Shown here piece by piece: positions 9,001 to 15,912 of a stretch of DNA of 64,000 nt. This DNA is from Dyella_A ginsengisoli (GTDB lineage: Bacteria > Pseudomonadota > Gammaproteobacteria > Xanthomonadales > Rhodanobacteraceae). Below the pieces are notes generated by a model that was given only the letters and a program-made list of their open reading frames with translations, did no database searches and had not been told where the DNA came from. The stretch spans positions 1,116,001 to 1,180,000 of the forward strand of contig NZ_JADIKM010000001.1 in the NCBI RefSeq assembly GCF_044904665.1, given 5' to 3'. Every line of letters begins with the position of its first letter. Within the stretch, counting starts at the first letter, position 1. The position numbers were made by a program, and so were the translations under genes.

Positions 9001-9057
9001 GCCTAACGCTGGAGTTAAGCGGCAGCGGAGCCGTCCGCCTTGAGCGAAATGTTAGAG
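9001..9057 (-). repeat. attC site 22
   Basis: R' core GCCTAAC (plus view, 9001-9007) and R'' GTTAGAG (9051-9057) flank a GGCAGCGGAGCCGTCC hairpin. It separates cassettes 22 and 23. Confidence 0.9.
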
Positions 9058-9404
9058 GGCAATCGGAACCATGCGAGAACCTTTGCGAGCTCATTTGAAC
9101 ACTGCTCCCCAAGCAGTGCCGCACGTGCCTCAAGCGCGGGAAGGATGATCTTGGCATCTGACGGAAACTCGCTTGTGTCCGCTTTCCGGGCAAGACTTAG
9201 GACGAACCAGCAGCAAGCAGCAAAACAAAACGGATATTCCTGTTTCGCAGCTACTTGCAGCATGCCGGTAATACCTAGAAAGGCCTCATGCGGATCCAAT
9301 TTGGCCAAGATTGCGTCCTGTGCTTTAGCTATGGCCCATTCATCAGCGTCCAGGTTGGCCAGACCATGCGCGAGTGCTTCTTCGAAGTCGCTGACTACGC
9401 TCAC
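9015..9404 (-). CDS. Cassette 22: hypothetical protein ending in attC-encoded tail
   Basis: Unrecognised soluble protein of 129 residues, mostly helical, with a Cys/Phe-rich segment (PFCFAACCWFVLSL) near the middle. GTG 9404 is the preferred start because any longer frame would read through the upstream attC and begin inside the neighbouring cassette. The frame runs into its own attC and ends NISLKADGSAAA, a tail supplied by the recombination site and seen in two other cassette proteins. No function assigned. Confidence 0.65.
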   Translation of the reverse strand: MSVVSDFEEALAHGLANLDADEWAIAKAQDAILAKLDPHEAFLGITGMLQVAAKQEYPFCFAACCWFVLSLARKADTSEFPSDAKIILPALEARAALLGEQCSNELAKVLAWFRLPSNISLKADGSAAA

Positions 9405-9415
9405 GGTCTTTGGCC

Positions 9416-9472
9416 CTCTTACGCTTGAGTTAAGCGGCGGCGGAGCCGCCCGCCTTGAACGAGTTGTTAGAG
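9416..9472 (-). repeat. attC site 21
   Basis: R' core is altered to CTCTTAC (9416-9422); R'' is GTTAGAG (9466-9472). The hairpin GGCGGCGGAGCCGCCC is the standard subtype with one substitution. Recombination competence is uncertain. Confidence 0.85.
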
Positions 9473-9795
9473 GGCCGCTTGCGAATGACAAAGTAAGAGA
9501 TCAAGGCCGTGACCGGAAACGCTATCGCGTGCCAGATCGGAAACAGGCTCACCAGTCCCGCAAGCTCAACCCAAGACAAGGTGAATAGCGTAACGAAAAA
9601 CAGGAACCCAAACGGGACAAGGACCACAGTGATGGTTACGGGCGCCCAAGAAGGGGTAAGCAGAATCGTTGCGGCGGCGACAAGAATGAGCGAGCGCTTG
9701 GAATCGGGCACGCGCTTGACCATGAACCAGACGCCGAGAAGCGGAAGAAGCATGAGCACAGCGAGGGCCAGATAAAAGAACACCAAGAACATCAT
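9430..9795 (-). CDS. Cassette 21: small polytopic membrane protein
   Basis: A 121-residue hydrophobic protein with about four membrane segments: residues 2-26, 35-53, 58-80 and 86-105. No family is recognised. The C-terminus NNSFKAGGSAAA is encoded by the attC site, so translation continues through the R'' core and stops in the stem. ATG 9795 and ATG 9792 are both possible starts. Surrounded by unrelated cassettes, it has no operon context beyond read-through from attI. Confidence 0.7.
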   Translation of the reverse strand: MMFLVFFYLALAVLMLLPLLGVWFMVKRVPDSKRSLILVAAATILLTPSWAPVTITVVLVPFGFLFFVTLFTLSWVELAGLVSLFPIWHAIAFPVTALISYFVIRKRPSNNSFKAGGSAAA

Positions 9796-9805
9796 TCCCG
9801 CCGCC

Positions 9806-9866
9806 CTCTAACGCTGGAGTGAAGCGGCGCGCGGTACGCGCGTCCGCCTTGAACGAGTGGTTAGGC
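9806..9866 (-). repeat. attC site 20
   Basis: R' CTCTAAC (9806-9812), R'' GTTAGGC (9860-9866), with the long-stem hairpin subtype GCGCGCGGTACGCGCGTCC. Confidence 0.9.
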
Positions 9867-10165
9867 TACTGGCCGTAGTGCTCCTGTAGCAACGCACCTT
9901 CAGGCGAAAAGACATAGATTCTGTCGGCTCCGGAGACGGCTACATCTGTGCCCTGAGCATCTTTGTAGATGGAGTGAACTATGACGCCCCACGTCTTGCC
10001 GTCGAAATCTGCCGAATACTCGCAACCGACTTTGGTGTAAGGCCCGAGCATGCTCCGACTGCAGTAACTGACCGCTTGGTGTTTTGCCAGCTTGATGATC
10101 TCCGCTCTAGTAAGCGGCGCCGCCGCGGAGGAGAGCTGCGCGAAGGCGAGAGCAGCGAAAAGAAT
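9866..10165 (-). CDS. Cassette 20: exported hypothetical protein with non-standard start
   Basis: The frame is open from 10180 and codes for a plausible signal peptide (IIILFAALAFAQLSSAAA) followed by about 75 residues with two Cys (YCSRS, VGCEYSADF). No ATG, GTG or TTG lies before the signal peptide; the only canonical start is ATG 10051, which would remove the export signal. A GGAGAAAG ribosome site sits before an ATC-ATC-ATT run, so ATT 10165 is proposed as the start (99 residues). The TAG stop abuts the attC R'' core. Function unknown. Confidence 0.55.
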   Translation of the reverse strand: MLFAALAFAQLSSAAAPLTRAEIIKLAKHQAVSYCSRSMLGPYTKVGCEYSADFDGKTWGVIVHSIYKDAQGTDVAVSGADRIYVFSPEGALLQEHYGQ

Positions 10166-10183
10166 GATGATCTTTCTCCAAGG

Positions 10184-10240
10184 GCCTAACGCCGGAGTTA
10201 AGCGGCGGCGAAGACGTCCGCCTTGAACGAGTTGTTAGCC
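10184..10240 (-). repeat. attC site 19
   Basis: R' GCCTAAC (10184-10190), R'' GTTAGCC (10234-10240), hairpin GGCGGCGAAGACGTCCGCC with one stem mismatch. Confidence 0.9.
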
Positions 10241-10260
10241 GTTTTGCACTTAAGCCGCAA

Positions 10261-10638
10261 CTACAAATCAGCCAGCAGACAAAACTTGGTGTCGTTACGT
10301 GTATTAGAAATAAGCTCAAGAAGCTGGGTGACGCATTGATCGATCGCAGGATCATCGATGATGCTAGACAGCAACTCAAGCTCTAGCCCAAGCGTCTGAA
10401 CGCCCACATATGGGATGAGTACGGTACCCGATGTTGGATGCAAGGGAATGATGCTACGAAGGTCGTATGCACGGGCTAAGTGATACAGCCGATACATGAG
10501 CGGAACCGGTACTGTAACTGGGCTAAGTGCCTGGCTCTCTGGGCTTGCAGCTTTACCAACGCGAAACGTCACAACATCATCGTGCGCATAAGTCTCAGGC
10601 ATGAGTTTCTTGCTGAGTGGGCGAGTACGTTGCTTCAA
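10261..10638 (-). CDS. Cassette 19: hypothetical protein
   Basis: A 125-residue soluble protein of unknown family with a basic N-terminus (MKQRTRPLSKKL) and alternating hydrophobic strands and helices. The TTG start at 10638 is supported by AGGAG seven bases upstream; ATG 10602 is the fallback. It is the cassette immediately downstream of the IS3 insertion in reading order, so read-through from attI is likely reduced. No export signal or membrane segment. Confidence 0.65.
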   Translation of the reverse strand: MKQRTRPLSKKLMPETYAHDDVVTFRVGKAASPESQALSPVTVPVPLMYRLYHLARAYDLRSIIPLHPTSGTVLIPYVGVQTLGLELELLSSIIDDPAIDQCVTQLLELISNTRNDTKFCLLADL

Positions 10639-10653
10639 CGGGAAGCTCCTGAC

Positions 10654-10689
10654 GGCTAACGCTGGAGTTAAGCGGCGCGCGGTAAGCGC
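10654..10689 (-). repeat. attC site 18, distal (R') half, split by IS
   Basis: R' GGCTAAC (10654-10660) and the first stem arm GCGGCGCGCGGTAAGCGC. The matching second arm and R'' core are at 11938-11965; an IS3-family element separates them. Confidence 0.85.
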
Positions 10690-10722
10690 TGAGAGTTCCT
10701 ACGAAAAAGTGGACACCGTAGG

Positions 10723-11605
10723 TCAGACACATTGGGCCTCAAACTCGATCGGCGACCGATATCCCAAGGCCGAGTGTAAGCGGTGCTGGTTGTAGAAATC
10801 GATGTAGCTGCGGAGCGCGCCGCGCAGCGTCCGGTCGTCGGTGAAGCGCTGGCGGTGGTACATGTCCGACTTCATCGATTTGTTCCACGACTCCATGTGC
10901 GCGTTGTCGGTCATGCGCCGCGGGCGGTTCACGCTCTGCACCAGGCCGGCCTTGCCCAAGGCTTGCTTGAAGTCGCTGGCGAGAAACTCGACGCCGCGAT
11001 CGCTATGCACGACGGTCCCAGGCGCAGGGCGTCGATGGCGCGTGGCCGAGGCGAGCGCGCGGCAGGTCAGCACGGACGATTTCTCCCGGCCCAGCGCCCA
11101 GCCCAGCAGCCGGCGTGAATAGCGGTCCATTACCGTGGCCAGATAGCGCCAGGTGCCGGCGACCTTCAGGTACGTCACGTCCGTGACCCATACCTGGTCG
11201 CAGCGATCGATGGTCAGCGCATGAACTTGGTTGTCCACGCTGGCGAAGAACCGCCCAAGGCCCGGCAGGCGTCGATACAACGAGGCCGAGCAGGCGCGTA
11301 CCGCGTGCTCGCGCATCAGGCGCTCGATCCGGCGGCGCCCGACCGCCTCGCCCTGCCGGCGAAGCTCGGCGTGCACGCGCGGACTGCCGTAGGTTTCCCG
11401 GCTCGCCCGGTGCACCTGGCGAACCTGCGTCATCAGGCGTGCATCCTCCTGCGCGCGCTCACTGAGCGGACGGGCGCACTAGGCGTAGAAGCCGCTGGCA
11501 CTGACCCCAAACAGGCGACACAGCCGCCTCACCGGGTAGTGTTCTTGCTGGGTCTGGATGAAGGCGAAGCGCTCGCTTTTCGTTCGGAAGTGAACGCGAT
11601 CGCTT
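10723..11605 (-). pseudogene. IS3-family transposase orfB (interrupted by TAG)
   Basis: The rve/DDE integrase domain is well preserved: first Asp in VTDVTYLKV, second Asp in VHSDRGVEF, Glu in NAHMESWNKSMK, and the closing RLHSALGYRSPIEFE. An in-frame TAG at 11479-11481 replaces the Trp expected in the ASGFYAWCARPLS-like segment, cutting the frame near its N-terminus. Downstream an intact open frame begins at GTG/ATG codons near 11433. Expression would need frameshifting from orfA and reading of the amber codon. Confidence 0.85.
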
Positions 11606-11885
11606 TTTTTAAAAGGTCATGCTCGACCTTCAGCTGCTCGTAGGCCTTCTTCACCCGACGCAGCTCCTTCAGCTCGGCCGCGACGGCCGGATCGACGTCC
11701 ACACCCTTGACCATGATCGTGCCCTCGCGCGCCTGCTTGCGCTAACGAGACAGCATGAAGGGATGGATGTAAAGCGAAGCGGCGACGTCCTGCACCTGGA
11801 CGCCTGGGAGCTGGCTGAGGCGCACGGCGGTGGCCTTGAATTGCTCGCTGTAGCGCGTGGTCGTTCTTGGGCCTGGTTTCGGCAT
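11529..11885 (-). pseudogene. IS3-family transposase orfA (interrupted by TAG)
   Basis: ATG 11885 opens MPKPGPRTTTRYSEQFKATA, a helix-turn-helix transposase (HTH_8/IS3 OrfA) N-terminus. Codon 48 (11742-11744) is TAG in the context HPFMLSR-stop-RKQAREG, where the family has Trp. The C-terminal leucine zipper continues (ELKELRRVKKAYEQLKVEHDLLKKA) to the slippery run used for frameshifting into orfB. The single G-to-A change parallels the one in orfB. Confidence 0.85.
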
Positions 11886-11937
11886 GGAGCATTCCTGAAA
11901 AGTTAGATCAGGGTGTCCACTAAAGCGTGGGAACTAT

Positions 11938-11965
11938 CGCGTCCGCCTTGAACGAGATGTTAGGC
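11938..11965 (-). repeat. attC site 18, proximal (R'') half, split by IS
   Basis: Second stem arm GTCCGCCTTGAACGAGAT and R'' GTTAGGC (11959-11965). This is the continuation of 10654-10689. Confidence 0.85.
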
Positions 11966-12229
11966 GCCATGCCCAACGAGCTTATTGAAGAGTGCGGCTA
12001 TAAAAATCAAGAGTGTTACGGCCGAGAGCAAGCGAGCGCCCCGAACTCGATTCCCAAAGATTGCCATCAGCGCGAAAGACACCGACCCAAAAAAGCCGAT
12101 TGTCAGCTGATTTCTGTTGGGCGGTGGCCATGGGATGAGGTAGTTGTAGACCATGAGAACTGCGATGAAAGCGGAGGCTGCTCTATGCCATTTTTTGAGG
12201 AATACGAAAGATTCATCGTACTGGAACAT
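11960..12229 (-). CDS. Cassette 18: small membrane protein
   Basis: An 89-residue protein with three predicted membrane segments (SAFIAVLMVYNYLIPW, LTIGFFGSVSFALMAIFG, LLSAVTLLIFIAALFN) and short charged loops. No family recognised. The TAA stop is supplied by the R'' core of its own attC, the site disrupted by the IS. Because R'' remains attached while R' is 1.25 kb away, this cassette is probably trapped or mobilisable only with the IS. Confidence 0.65.
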   Translation of the reverse strand: MFQYDESFVFLKKWHRAASAFIAVLMVYNYLIPWPPPNRNQLTIGFFGSVSFALMAIFGNRVRGARLLSAVTLLIFIAALFNKLVGHGA

Positions 12230-12242
12230 GTGATCTGGTATC

Positions 12243-12301
12243 GCCTAACGCTGGAGTTAAGCGGCGGCGGTAAGCCGTCCGCCTTGAACGAGTGGTTAGG
12301 C
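12243..12301 (-). repeat. attC site 17
   Basis: R' GCCTAAC (12243-12249), R'' GTTAGGC (12295-12301), hairpin GGCGGCGGTAAGCCGTCC, a loop variant two bases longer than the standard. Confidence 0.92.
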
Positions 12302-12559
12302 CGCAGCCCCACGAGTGATGAGCCAGCCAACCGCAGAGCCGGACAAGCCACCCCAAATAACGCCGATGGAAAAGTGGATGCCGCCGAAGTAAGCGACCGC
12401 AGACCCGATACCTGCGCCGATGAGGGTGAGCCAAGCGACTCGCCGTTTGCGAGCAAGCTGCACTGACTCTATGGCGCGTTTTTCTCGGAGCTCTTCTTGA
12501 GCGCGAATGTCCGGCTCCAGGAGGGCCTGAGCGATCGCGTCGGCTTGTGACTTTTCCAT
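12296..12559 (-). CDS. Cassette 17: small membrane protein with charged N-terminal helix
   Basis: 87 residues. A charged amphipathic helix (EPDIRAQEELREKRAIESVQ) precedes two Gly-rich membrane segments (WLTLIGAGIGSAVAYFGG; SIGVIWGGLSGSAVGWLI) that resemble glycine-zipper hairpins. No family recognised. The stop codon is the TAA of the attC R'' core. ATG 12559 is the only reasonable start. Confidence 0.65.
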   Translation of the reverse strand: MEKSQADAIAQALLEPDIRAQEELREKRAIESVQLARKRRVAWLTLIGAGIGSAVAYFGGIHFSIGVIWGGLSGSAVGWLITRGAAA

Positions 12560-12581
12560 ATTGCGAATCTCTCCGTGTGCG

Positions 12582-12638
12582 GCCTAACGCTGGAGTTAAG
12601 CGGCGGCGAAGCCGTCCGCCTCGGACGAGATGTTAGGC
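12582..12638 (-). repeat. attC site 16
   Basis: R' GCCTAAC (12582-12588), R'' GTTAGGC (12632-12638), standard GGCGGCGAAGCCGTCC hairpin with CTCGGACG in place of TTGAACG. Confidence 0.93.
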
Positions 12639-12926
12639 ATCCGGTGGTGAAGTGTCACGGGTGGCTGACCCATACAGCAGAGCGCCCGCGGCAACTAAGC
12701 AAACAACACCGAACGCTTTTGCGAAGACCACAAAAATAACTACGCCGCCGGCAGCTCCCTCCCCGGCGTGAAGTTCCCAGACGAAGAGCCAGTAGACAGC
12801 AGCAACCGCCGCGCTGGCCGCTAAAAAAAGGCTGACGGGCGCCGGGCTGCGCCTGCCAATAGCCGCACCAATACGTGCTGCGAGATACAAGGCAAAGATT
12901 GCGAGGACTGATACTACAAAAACCAT
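12633..12926 (-). CDS. Cassette 16: small membrane protein
   Basis: 97 residues with three membrane segments (residues 1-20, 30-50 and 60-85) and a polar tail ATRDTSPPDA. No family recognised. The TAA stop belongs to the attC R'' core. ATG 12926 begins 15 bases inside the cassette boundary, leaving almost no 5' leader. Confidence 0.65.
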   Translation of the reverse strand: MVFVVSVLAIFALYLAARIGAAIGRRSPAPVSLFLAASAAVAAVYWLFVWELHAGEGAAGGVVIFVVFAKAFGVVCLVAAGALLYGSATRDTSPPDA

Positions 12927-12940
12927 ATGGCTCCCCCTTT

Positions 12941-12997
12941 GCCTAACGCTGGAGTTGAGGGGCGGCGGAGCCGTCCGCCTCGGACGAGGAGTTAGGC
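12941..12997 (-). repeat. attC site 15
   Basis: R' GCCTAAC (12941-12947), R'' GTTAGGC (12991-12997), hairpin GGCGGCGGAGCCGTCC; L' box reads GGAGTTGAGG. Confidence 0.93.
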
Positions 12998-13372
12998 GGT
13001 GCCATGTGCAGCCCGCCAGGCTTGTTGGTTATGAAAGGCGTAGCGCCAGAGTGCGAAGCCTTGCGGTACGCAAACGAGTGCTGCGCCAACAACGATGCCG
13101 ATCACTAGTGGAGAACCCGACTGAACTCCGAGCCAGCCGGCTGGCAAGACACTGTAGCCAACCTCGACTAGGAAGAGCACGAAGTAAACCACCCAGAACC
13201 TGCGCCATCCTATGACCGTGCCACGCAGATACCCCCACAAACCGACAACGCCATATCCATTGAAGATGGCCAAGACAAAGTCAGGAATGCCATGTAGGTC
13301 AAAGAGCGAGCGGACCCACGACCAAGCGGTGAAGGCGAAATAGAGCCACCAGAGAACCCTTGGTATTCGCAA
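12992..13372 (-). CDS. Cassette 15: polytopic membrane protein
   Basis: 126 residues with about four membrane segments (VLWWLYFAFTAWSWV, VLAIFNGYGVVGLWGYL, FWVVYFVLFLVEVGYSV, PLVIGIVVGAALVCVP) and a Trp-rich composition. No family recognised. The start is TTG 13372, preceded by GGGAG at seven bases; no ATG occurs in the frame. The TAA stop is in the attC R'' core. Confidence 0.65.
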   Translation of the reverse strand: MRIPRVLWWLYFAFTAWSWVRSLFDLHGIPDFVLAIFNGYGVVGLWGYLRGTVIGWRRFWVVYFVLFLVEVGYSVLPAGWLGVQSGSPLVIGIVVGAALVCVPQGFALWRYAFHNQQAWRAAHGTA

Positions 13373-13391
13373 GCTGCTGCTCCCTGCCTTC

Positions 13392-13448
13392 GCCTAACGC
13401 CGGAATTGAGCGGCGGCGTAGCCGTCCGCCTTGAATGAACTGTTAGCC
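13392..13448 (-). repeat. attC site 14
   Basis: R' GCCTAAC (13392-13398), R'' GTTAGCC (13442-13448), hairpin GGCGGCGTAGCCGTCC. Confidence 0.93.
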
Positions 13449-13449
13449 G

Positions 13450-13776
13450 TCAATCGCGCGTCCACTTCTTGAGCTCTTCCCTGACTTGATCCGGCGTCAT
13501 TTGTTCGACCTTCTTGTCTACCTGAAGCCTGACTATCTCGGCCTGAAGCGTAGTCTTTTGCGACGACAGCGCTTGAATGTCGGACTGCAACTTGTCGCGC
13601 ACAGCAATTTTGCCGCGGATGTCGCCATCCAAGTTTTGAAACGAGACCCGGCCGACGCCGATGCCCGCAGAAAACAGAGATCCGGCGGCGACCACGATAG
13701 CGACCCACCACGAGATGGGTATGTGGTCTAGGAGCCAACGAAACGCAATCTGGTCTTTGCTTGGTAACTTTGGCAT
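13450..13776 (-). CDS. Cassette 14: membrane-anchored coiled-coil protein
   Basis: 108 residues. A short basic N-terminus (MPKLPSKDQ) precedes one membrane segment (ISWWVAIVVAAGSLFSAGIGVG), then a coiled coil rich in Leu, Lys, Gln and Asp (KLQSDIQALSSQKTTLQAEI) to the end. No family recognised. ATG 13776 is used because the longer frame is translated upstream attC sequence. The architecture suggests a small type II membrane protein that oligomerises. Confidence 0.65.
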   Translation of the reverse strand: MPKLPSKDQIAFRWLLDHIPISWWVAIVVAAGSLFSAGIGVGRVSFQNLDGDIRGKIAVRDKLQSDIQALSSQKTTLQAEIVRLQVDKKVEQMTPDQVREELKKWTRD

Positions 13777-13802
13777 CCCGATTCGCAGACCTGTATTTTG
13801 AC

Positions 13803-13862
13803 GGCTAACGCCTGAATTAAACCGACCCGCGAAGCGGGTTCGGCTTGAATGAATTGTTAGGG
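13803..13862 (-). repeat. attC site 13 (divergent stem)
   Basis: R' GGCTAAC (13803-13809), R'' GTTAGGG (13856-13862). The stem CCGACCCGCGAAGCGGGTTCGG differs from all other sites but keeps perfect pairing, so structure is conserved while sequence is not. Confidence 0.88.
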
Positions 13863-14273
13863 GGCGGCTACGGCGCATTGAGCTCGGACAGCTCGACCAC
13901 GTAAGAGCGCCCCCCCTGCTGTACTGAACTCTACGCGGCAATCGTACGCCACGTTGCCGCCGGGCTCAGGCAAAGGGCCGCGAATCCGATAGTTGGCGAT
14001 GGCGGAAGACAGGGTGTTGCTCTCGAAGCCCTCCTTGATCAGCAGGGCTGGAAGAGCAGATGCCAGCTGACGAACACCTAGGGCGCCCTCTCCGGCCAGG
14101 GGCGGCTGCGCTGTGCCAGCGAGGAGATCCACGGCGACGGAGCCGCCGGCAGCAACGACCGACCGCGCGAAGTGATTAATGCCGTAATCACCGGCCCAGT
14201 GGTTGAGCGTGCTGGCGAATTGGTGGCAGACGTTGTGCGCCACTGACTTTAGTGGCTTCAGCGACGACGACAT
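13857..14273 (-). CDS. Cassette 13: hypothetical soluble protein
   Basis: 138 residues, Ala/Gly-rich, mixed helix and strand, with no signal peptide or membrane segment and no recognised family. The C-terminal third (NVAYDCRVEFSTAGGALLRG) looks like a beta meander. The stop codon is the TAA of the attC R'' core of site 13, which has the unusual stem. Its base composition is closer to the chromosomal flanks than that of most cassettes. Confidence 0.6.
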   Translation of the reverse strand: MSSSLKPLKSVAHNVCHQFASTLNHWAGDYGINHFARSVVAAGGSVAVDLLAGTAQPPLAGEGALGVRQLASALPALLIKEGFESNTLSSAIANYRIRGPLPEPGGNVAYDCRVEFSTAGGALLRGRAVRAQCAVAAP

Positions 14274-14283
14274 TTCCCAAGCC

Positions 14284-14340
14284 CCCTAACGCTGGAGTTA
14301 AGCGGCGGCGAAGCCGTCCGCCTTGAACGAGTTGTTAGGC
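14284..14340 (-). repeat. attC site 12
   Basis: R' CCCTAAC (14284-14290), R'' GTTAGGC (14334-14340), standard GGCGGCGAAGCCGTCC hairpin. Confidence 0.93.
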
Positions 14341-14357
14341 ACCACAACGCGCGGTAG

Positions 14358-14651
14358 CTACAAGCCCGAGAAAACAAGAAAGCATACAAGTCCAAACAGA
14401 CCTACTTTAAGCGCAAGCGCCAACATAGAACTGCGCCAGATGCTAGATGAAGGCTGGAAATTAGAGAGGCTTTCTCCTGAATCGTCGTCGAGAGTGACGA
14501 GGTGACCAAAAAGAGCCATTCCCATGAATATGACAGGACCGACGCCTACCTTCAGAGCCAGAGAAGGTGAGTAGAGGCGAGCGATTGCGAAGGAGGCAAT
14601 CGACAGAGCGAGCACTGTACTCAGCACCATTACTTGAACACGTGTCGACAT
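14358..14651 (-). CDS. Cassette 12: small membrane protein
   Basis: 97 residues with three membrane segments (VMVLSTVLALSIASFAIARL, VGVGPVIFMGMALFGHLV, MLALALKVGLFGLVCFLVF) and a polar acidic loop (TLDDDSGESLSNFQPSSS) between the second and third. No family recognised. The stop falls just before the attC rather than within it. Confidence 0.65.
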   Translation of the reverse strand: MSTRVQVMVLSTVLALSIASFAIARLYSPSLALKVGVGPVIFMGMALFGHLVTLDDDSGESLSNFQPSSSIWRSSMLALALKVGLFGLVCFLVFSGL

Positions 14652-14655
14652 AAGC

Positions 14656-14712
14656 GCCTAACGCTGGAGTTAAGCGGCGGCGAAGCCGTCCGCCTCGAAC
14701 GAAATGTTAGGG
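14656..14712 (-). repeat. attC site 11
   Basis: R' GCCTAAC (14656-14662), R'' GTTAGGG (14706-14712), standard hairpin. Confidence 0.93.
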
Positions 14713-15084
14713 TGCGCTCCGCGCCTGTGCCACACATTTTTCTCTGACGCTCGGCACGGTGTCATATGCCTTTTTTGTGTCGGGGGTAAGTTTGGCATAA
14801 CCGTTAGCTTCCTTGCTTTGCGTAATTATGGCGATGTAATCAGCGAAGGAAAATGCGACAGGCAAGTTGCTTGAAAGACAGCCACAAAAGGTGCTGTTGC
14901 CGAAAGCCTTGAGGCACTCATATTTCGTGGCATGAGCCTGCTCATCGACTTGATCCTGCAACTGGTTCAGTAGATCGATGGCCTTGTCTGCGTGCGCGCG
15001 CTGATCAAGTTGTTCTAGGGACTGCGCGTGGCTGCCAAAAGCAAGGCACGACAGGAACAAGCCGATCGCGAGCTGCATCTTCAC
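14707..15084 (-). CDS. Cassette 11: exported hypothetical protein
   Basis: 125 residues with a clear signal peptide (MKMQLAIGLFLSCLAFGSHA, cleavage after AHA-type site) and a helical mature domain containing four Cys (YECLKAF, STFCGCLSS, REKCVAQ), likely disulfide-bonded in the periplasm. GTG 15084 has GGAGG five bases upstream; ATG 15078 is the alternative. The stop is the TAA in the attC R'' core. Family not recognised. Confidence 0.7.
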   Translation of the reverse strand: MKMQLAIGLFLSCLAFGSHAQSLEQLDQRAHADKAIDLLNQLQDQVDEQAHATKYECLKAFGNSTFCGCLSSNLPVAFSFADYIAIITQSKEANGYAKLTPDTKKAYDTVPSVREKCVAQARSAP

Positions 15085-15101
15085 GTAAACCTCCTTGTGC
15101 G

Positions 15102-15157
15102 GCCTAACGCTGGAGTTAAGCGGCGGCGAAGCCGTCCGCTTGGACGATCAGTTAGAC
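15102..15157 (-). repeat. attC site 10
   Basis: R' GCCTAAC (15102-15108), R'' GTTAGAC (15151-15157), standard hairpin with CTTGGACGATCA on the R'' side. Confidence 0.92.
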
Positions 15158-15507
15158 CGCAATGCCGCACGGCCCTGGTTTAGAAGCTCTTTGATTAGAG
15201 CAGATGGGCTTTCGTAGTCCCAGCGCTCAGCCCGGAACTCGGCTGTGCGGGCCTGAAGTTGAGCGCCATCCTTGTAGATGAAGAGTGTTGCATTTGCGCC
15301 CGGTAGTTCGCCGCGCAGGTAGAGCTCTTTACTGCCAGCAGAAGAAAACGAGACGTCTCCAAATTGATCCTGCAAGGCTGCAACTGCGGCGCGTTGGAAC
15401 GGCGTGACCCCGTCGGCGTCTGGTTGGTCCTGCCCAAGCCACGCCTGCTTGCGGAACCTGCGCGATTCGATCGATTCCTTGAGCTTTCGGAGCAGCGAGA
15501 GAGACAT
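15148..15507 (-). CDS. Cassette 10: hypothetical soluble protein
   Basis: 119 residues. A basic helical N-terminus (MSLSLLRKLKESIESRRFRK) is followed by an alpha/beta domain (LYLRGELPGANATLFIYKDG, LQARTAEFRAERWDY). No family recognised. ATG 15507 is chosen; the upstream frame extension is the open reading frame through attC 9. The stop lies two codons past the R'' core of its own attC. Confidence 0.65.
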   Translation of the reverse strand: MSLSLLRKLKESIESRRFRKQAWLGQDQPDADGVTPFQRAAVAALQDQFGDVSFSSAGSKELYLRGELPGANATLFIYKDGAQLQARTAEFRAERWDYESPSALIKELLNQGRAALRSN

Positions 15508-15515
15508 GGTTTGCG

Positions 15516-15572
15516 GTCTAACGCTGAAATTGAGCGGCGGCGTAGCCGTCCGCCTCGAATGATTGGTTAGGA
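15516..15572 (-). repeat. attC site 9
   Basis: R' GTCTAAC (15516-15522), R'' GTTAGGA (15566-15572), hairpin GGCGGCGTAGCCGTCC. Confidence 0.92.
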
Positions 15573-15905
15573 CGCTTGCACGAGGCCCAAACCGATGATT
15601 ACCGCAAATAGAACGAGACACGAAGGTAGGCAAAACCGAATGCGCCTGGCATATGCAGCGGCAAGAGAAGAGTTGAGCTGACCCAATTGCAGACCGTAGG
15701 CGATACGAGTCAATGCTACCGAGTGCCTACGACCTCCAAAAATATGCTGACTACTATAGATGGAGTCTAGCGAGCCACTCCTTTCCCCAAGCCATTCGGG
15801 CTTTTCCGCTTTGACAATGTCACGAAACTTCCAGAACGAGTACATGTACGTGCCCGTGCAGCCCGCGAAAAGCCAGCCCATCACCACCACCGTTAGCTGC
15901 AACAT
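15567..15905 (-). CDS. Cassette 9: small membrane protein
   Basis: 112 residues with an N-terminal membrane segment (LTVVVMGWLFAGCTGTYMYS), a central soluble stretch of about 60 residues (KAEKPEWLGERSGSLDS) and a C-terminal membrane segment (FCLPSCLVLFAVIIGLGLV). No family recognised. The stop is the TAA in the attC R'' core. Confidence 0.65.
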   Translation of the reverse strand: MLQLTVVVMGWLFAGCTGTYMYSFWKFRDIVKAEKPEWLGERSGSLDSIYSSQHIFGGRRHSVALTRIAYGLQLGQLNSSLAAAYARRIRFCLPSCLVLFAVIIGLGLVQAS

Positions 15906-15912
15906 GTGTGAG

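Larger units (their letters stand above)
10690..11937 (-). mobile_element. IS3-family insertion sequence inside an attC site
   Basis: About 1.25 kb, bounded by imperfect inverted repeats of the form AGTTCCYACG-N4-AGTGGACACC at both ends. A three-base duplication (CGC at 10687-10689 and 11938-11940; GCG shifted by one base is equally possible) flanks it. Two overlapping frames, orfA and orfB, are joined by an A7G slippery run near 11604-11611, the normal -1 frameshift arrangement of IS3 elements. Both frames carry a TAG where the family has Trp, so the copy is probably non-autonomous. Removing the element restores a normal attC stem. Confidence 0.88.

Noticed and set aside
10774..11118. Plus-strand frames across the IS element
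   Set aside because: Opposite strand of the DDE transposase; no motifs.
13450..13941. Longer cassette 14 protein starting at 13941
   Set aside because: The N-terminal extension reads through attC 13 and into cassette 13 on the same strand; ATG 13776 is better.
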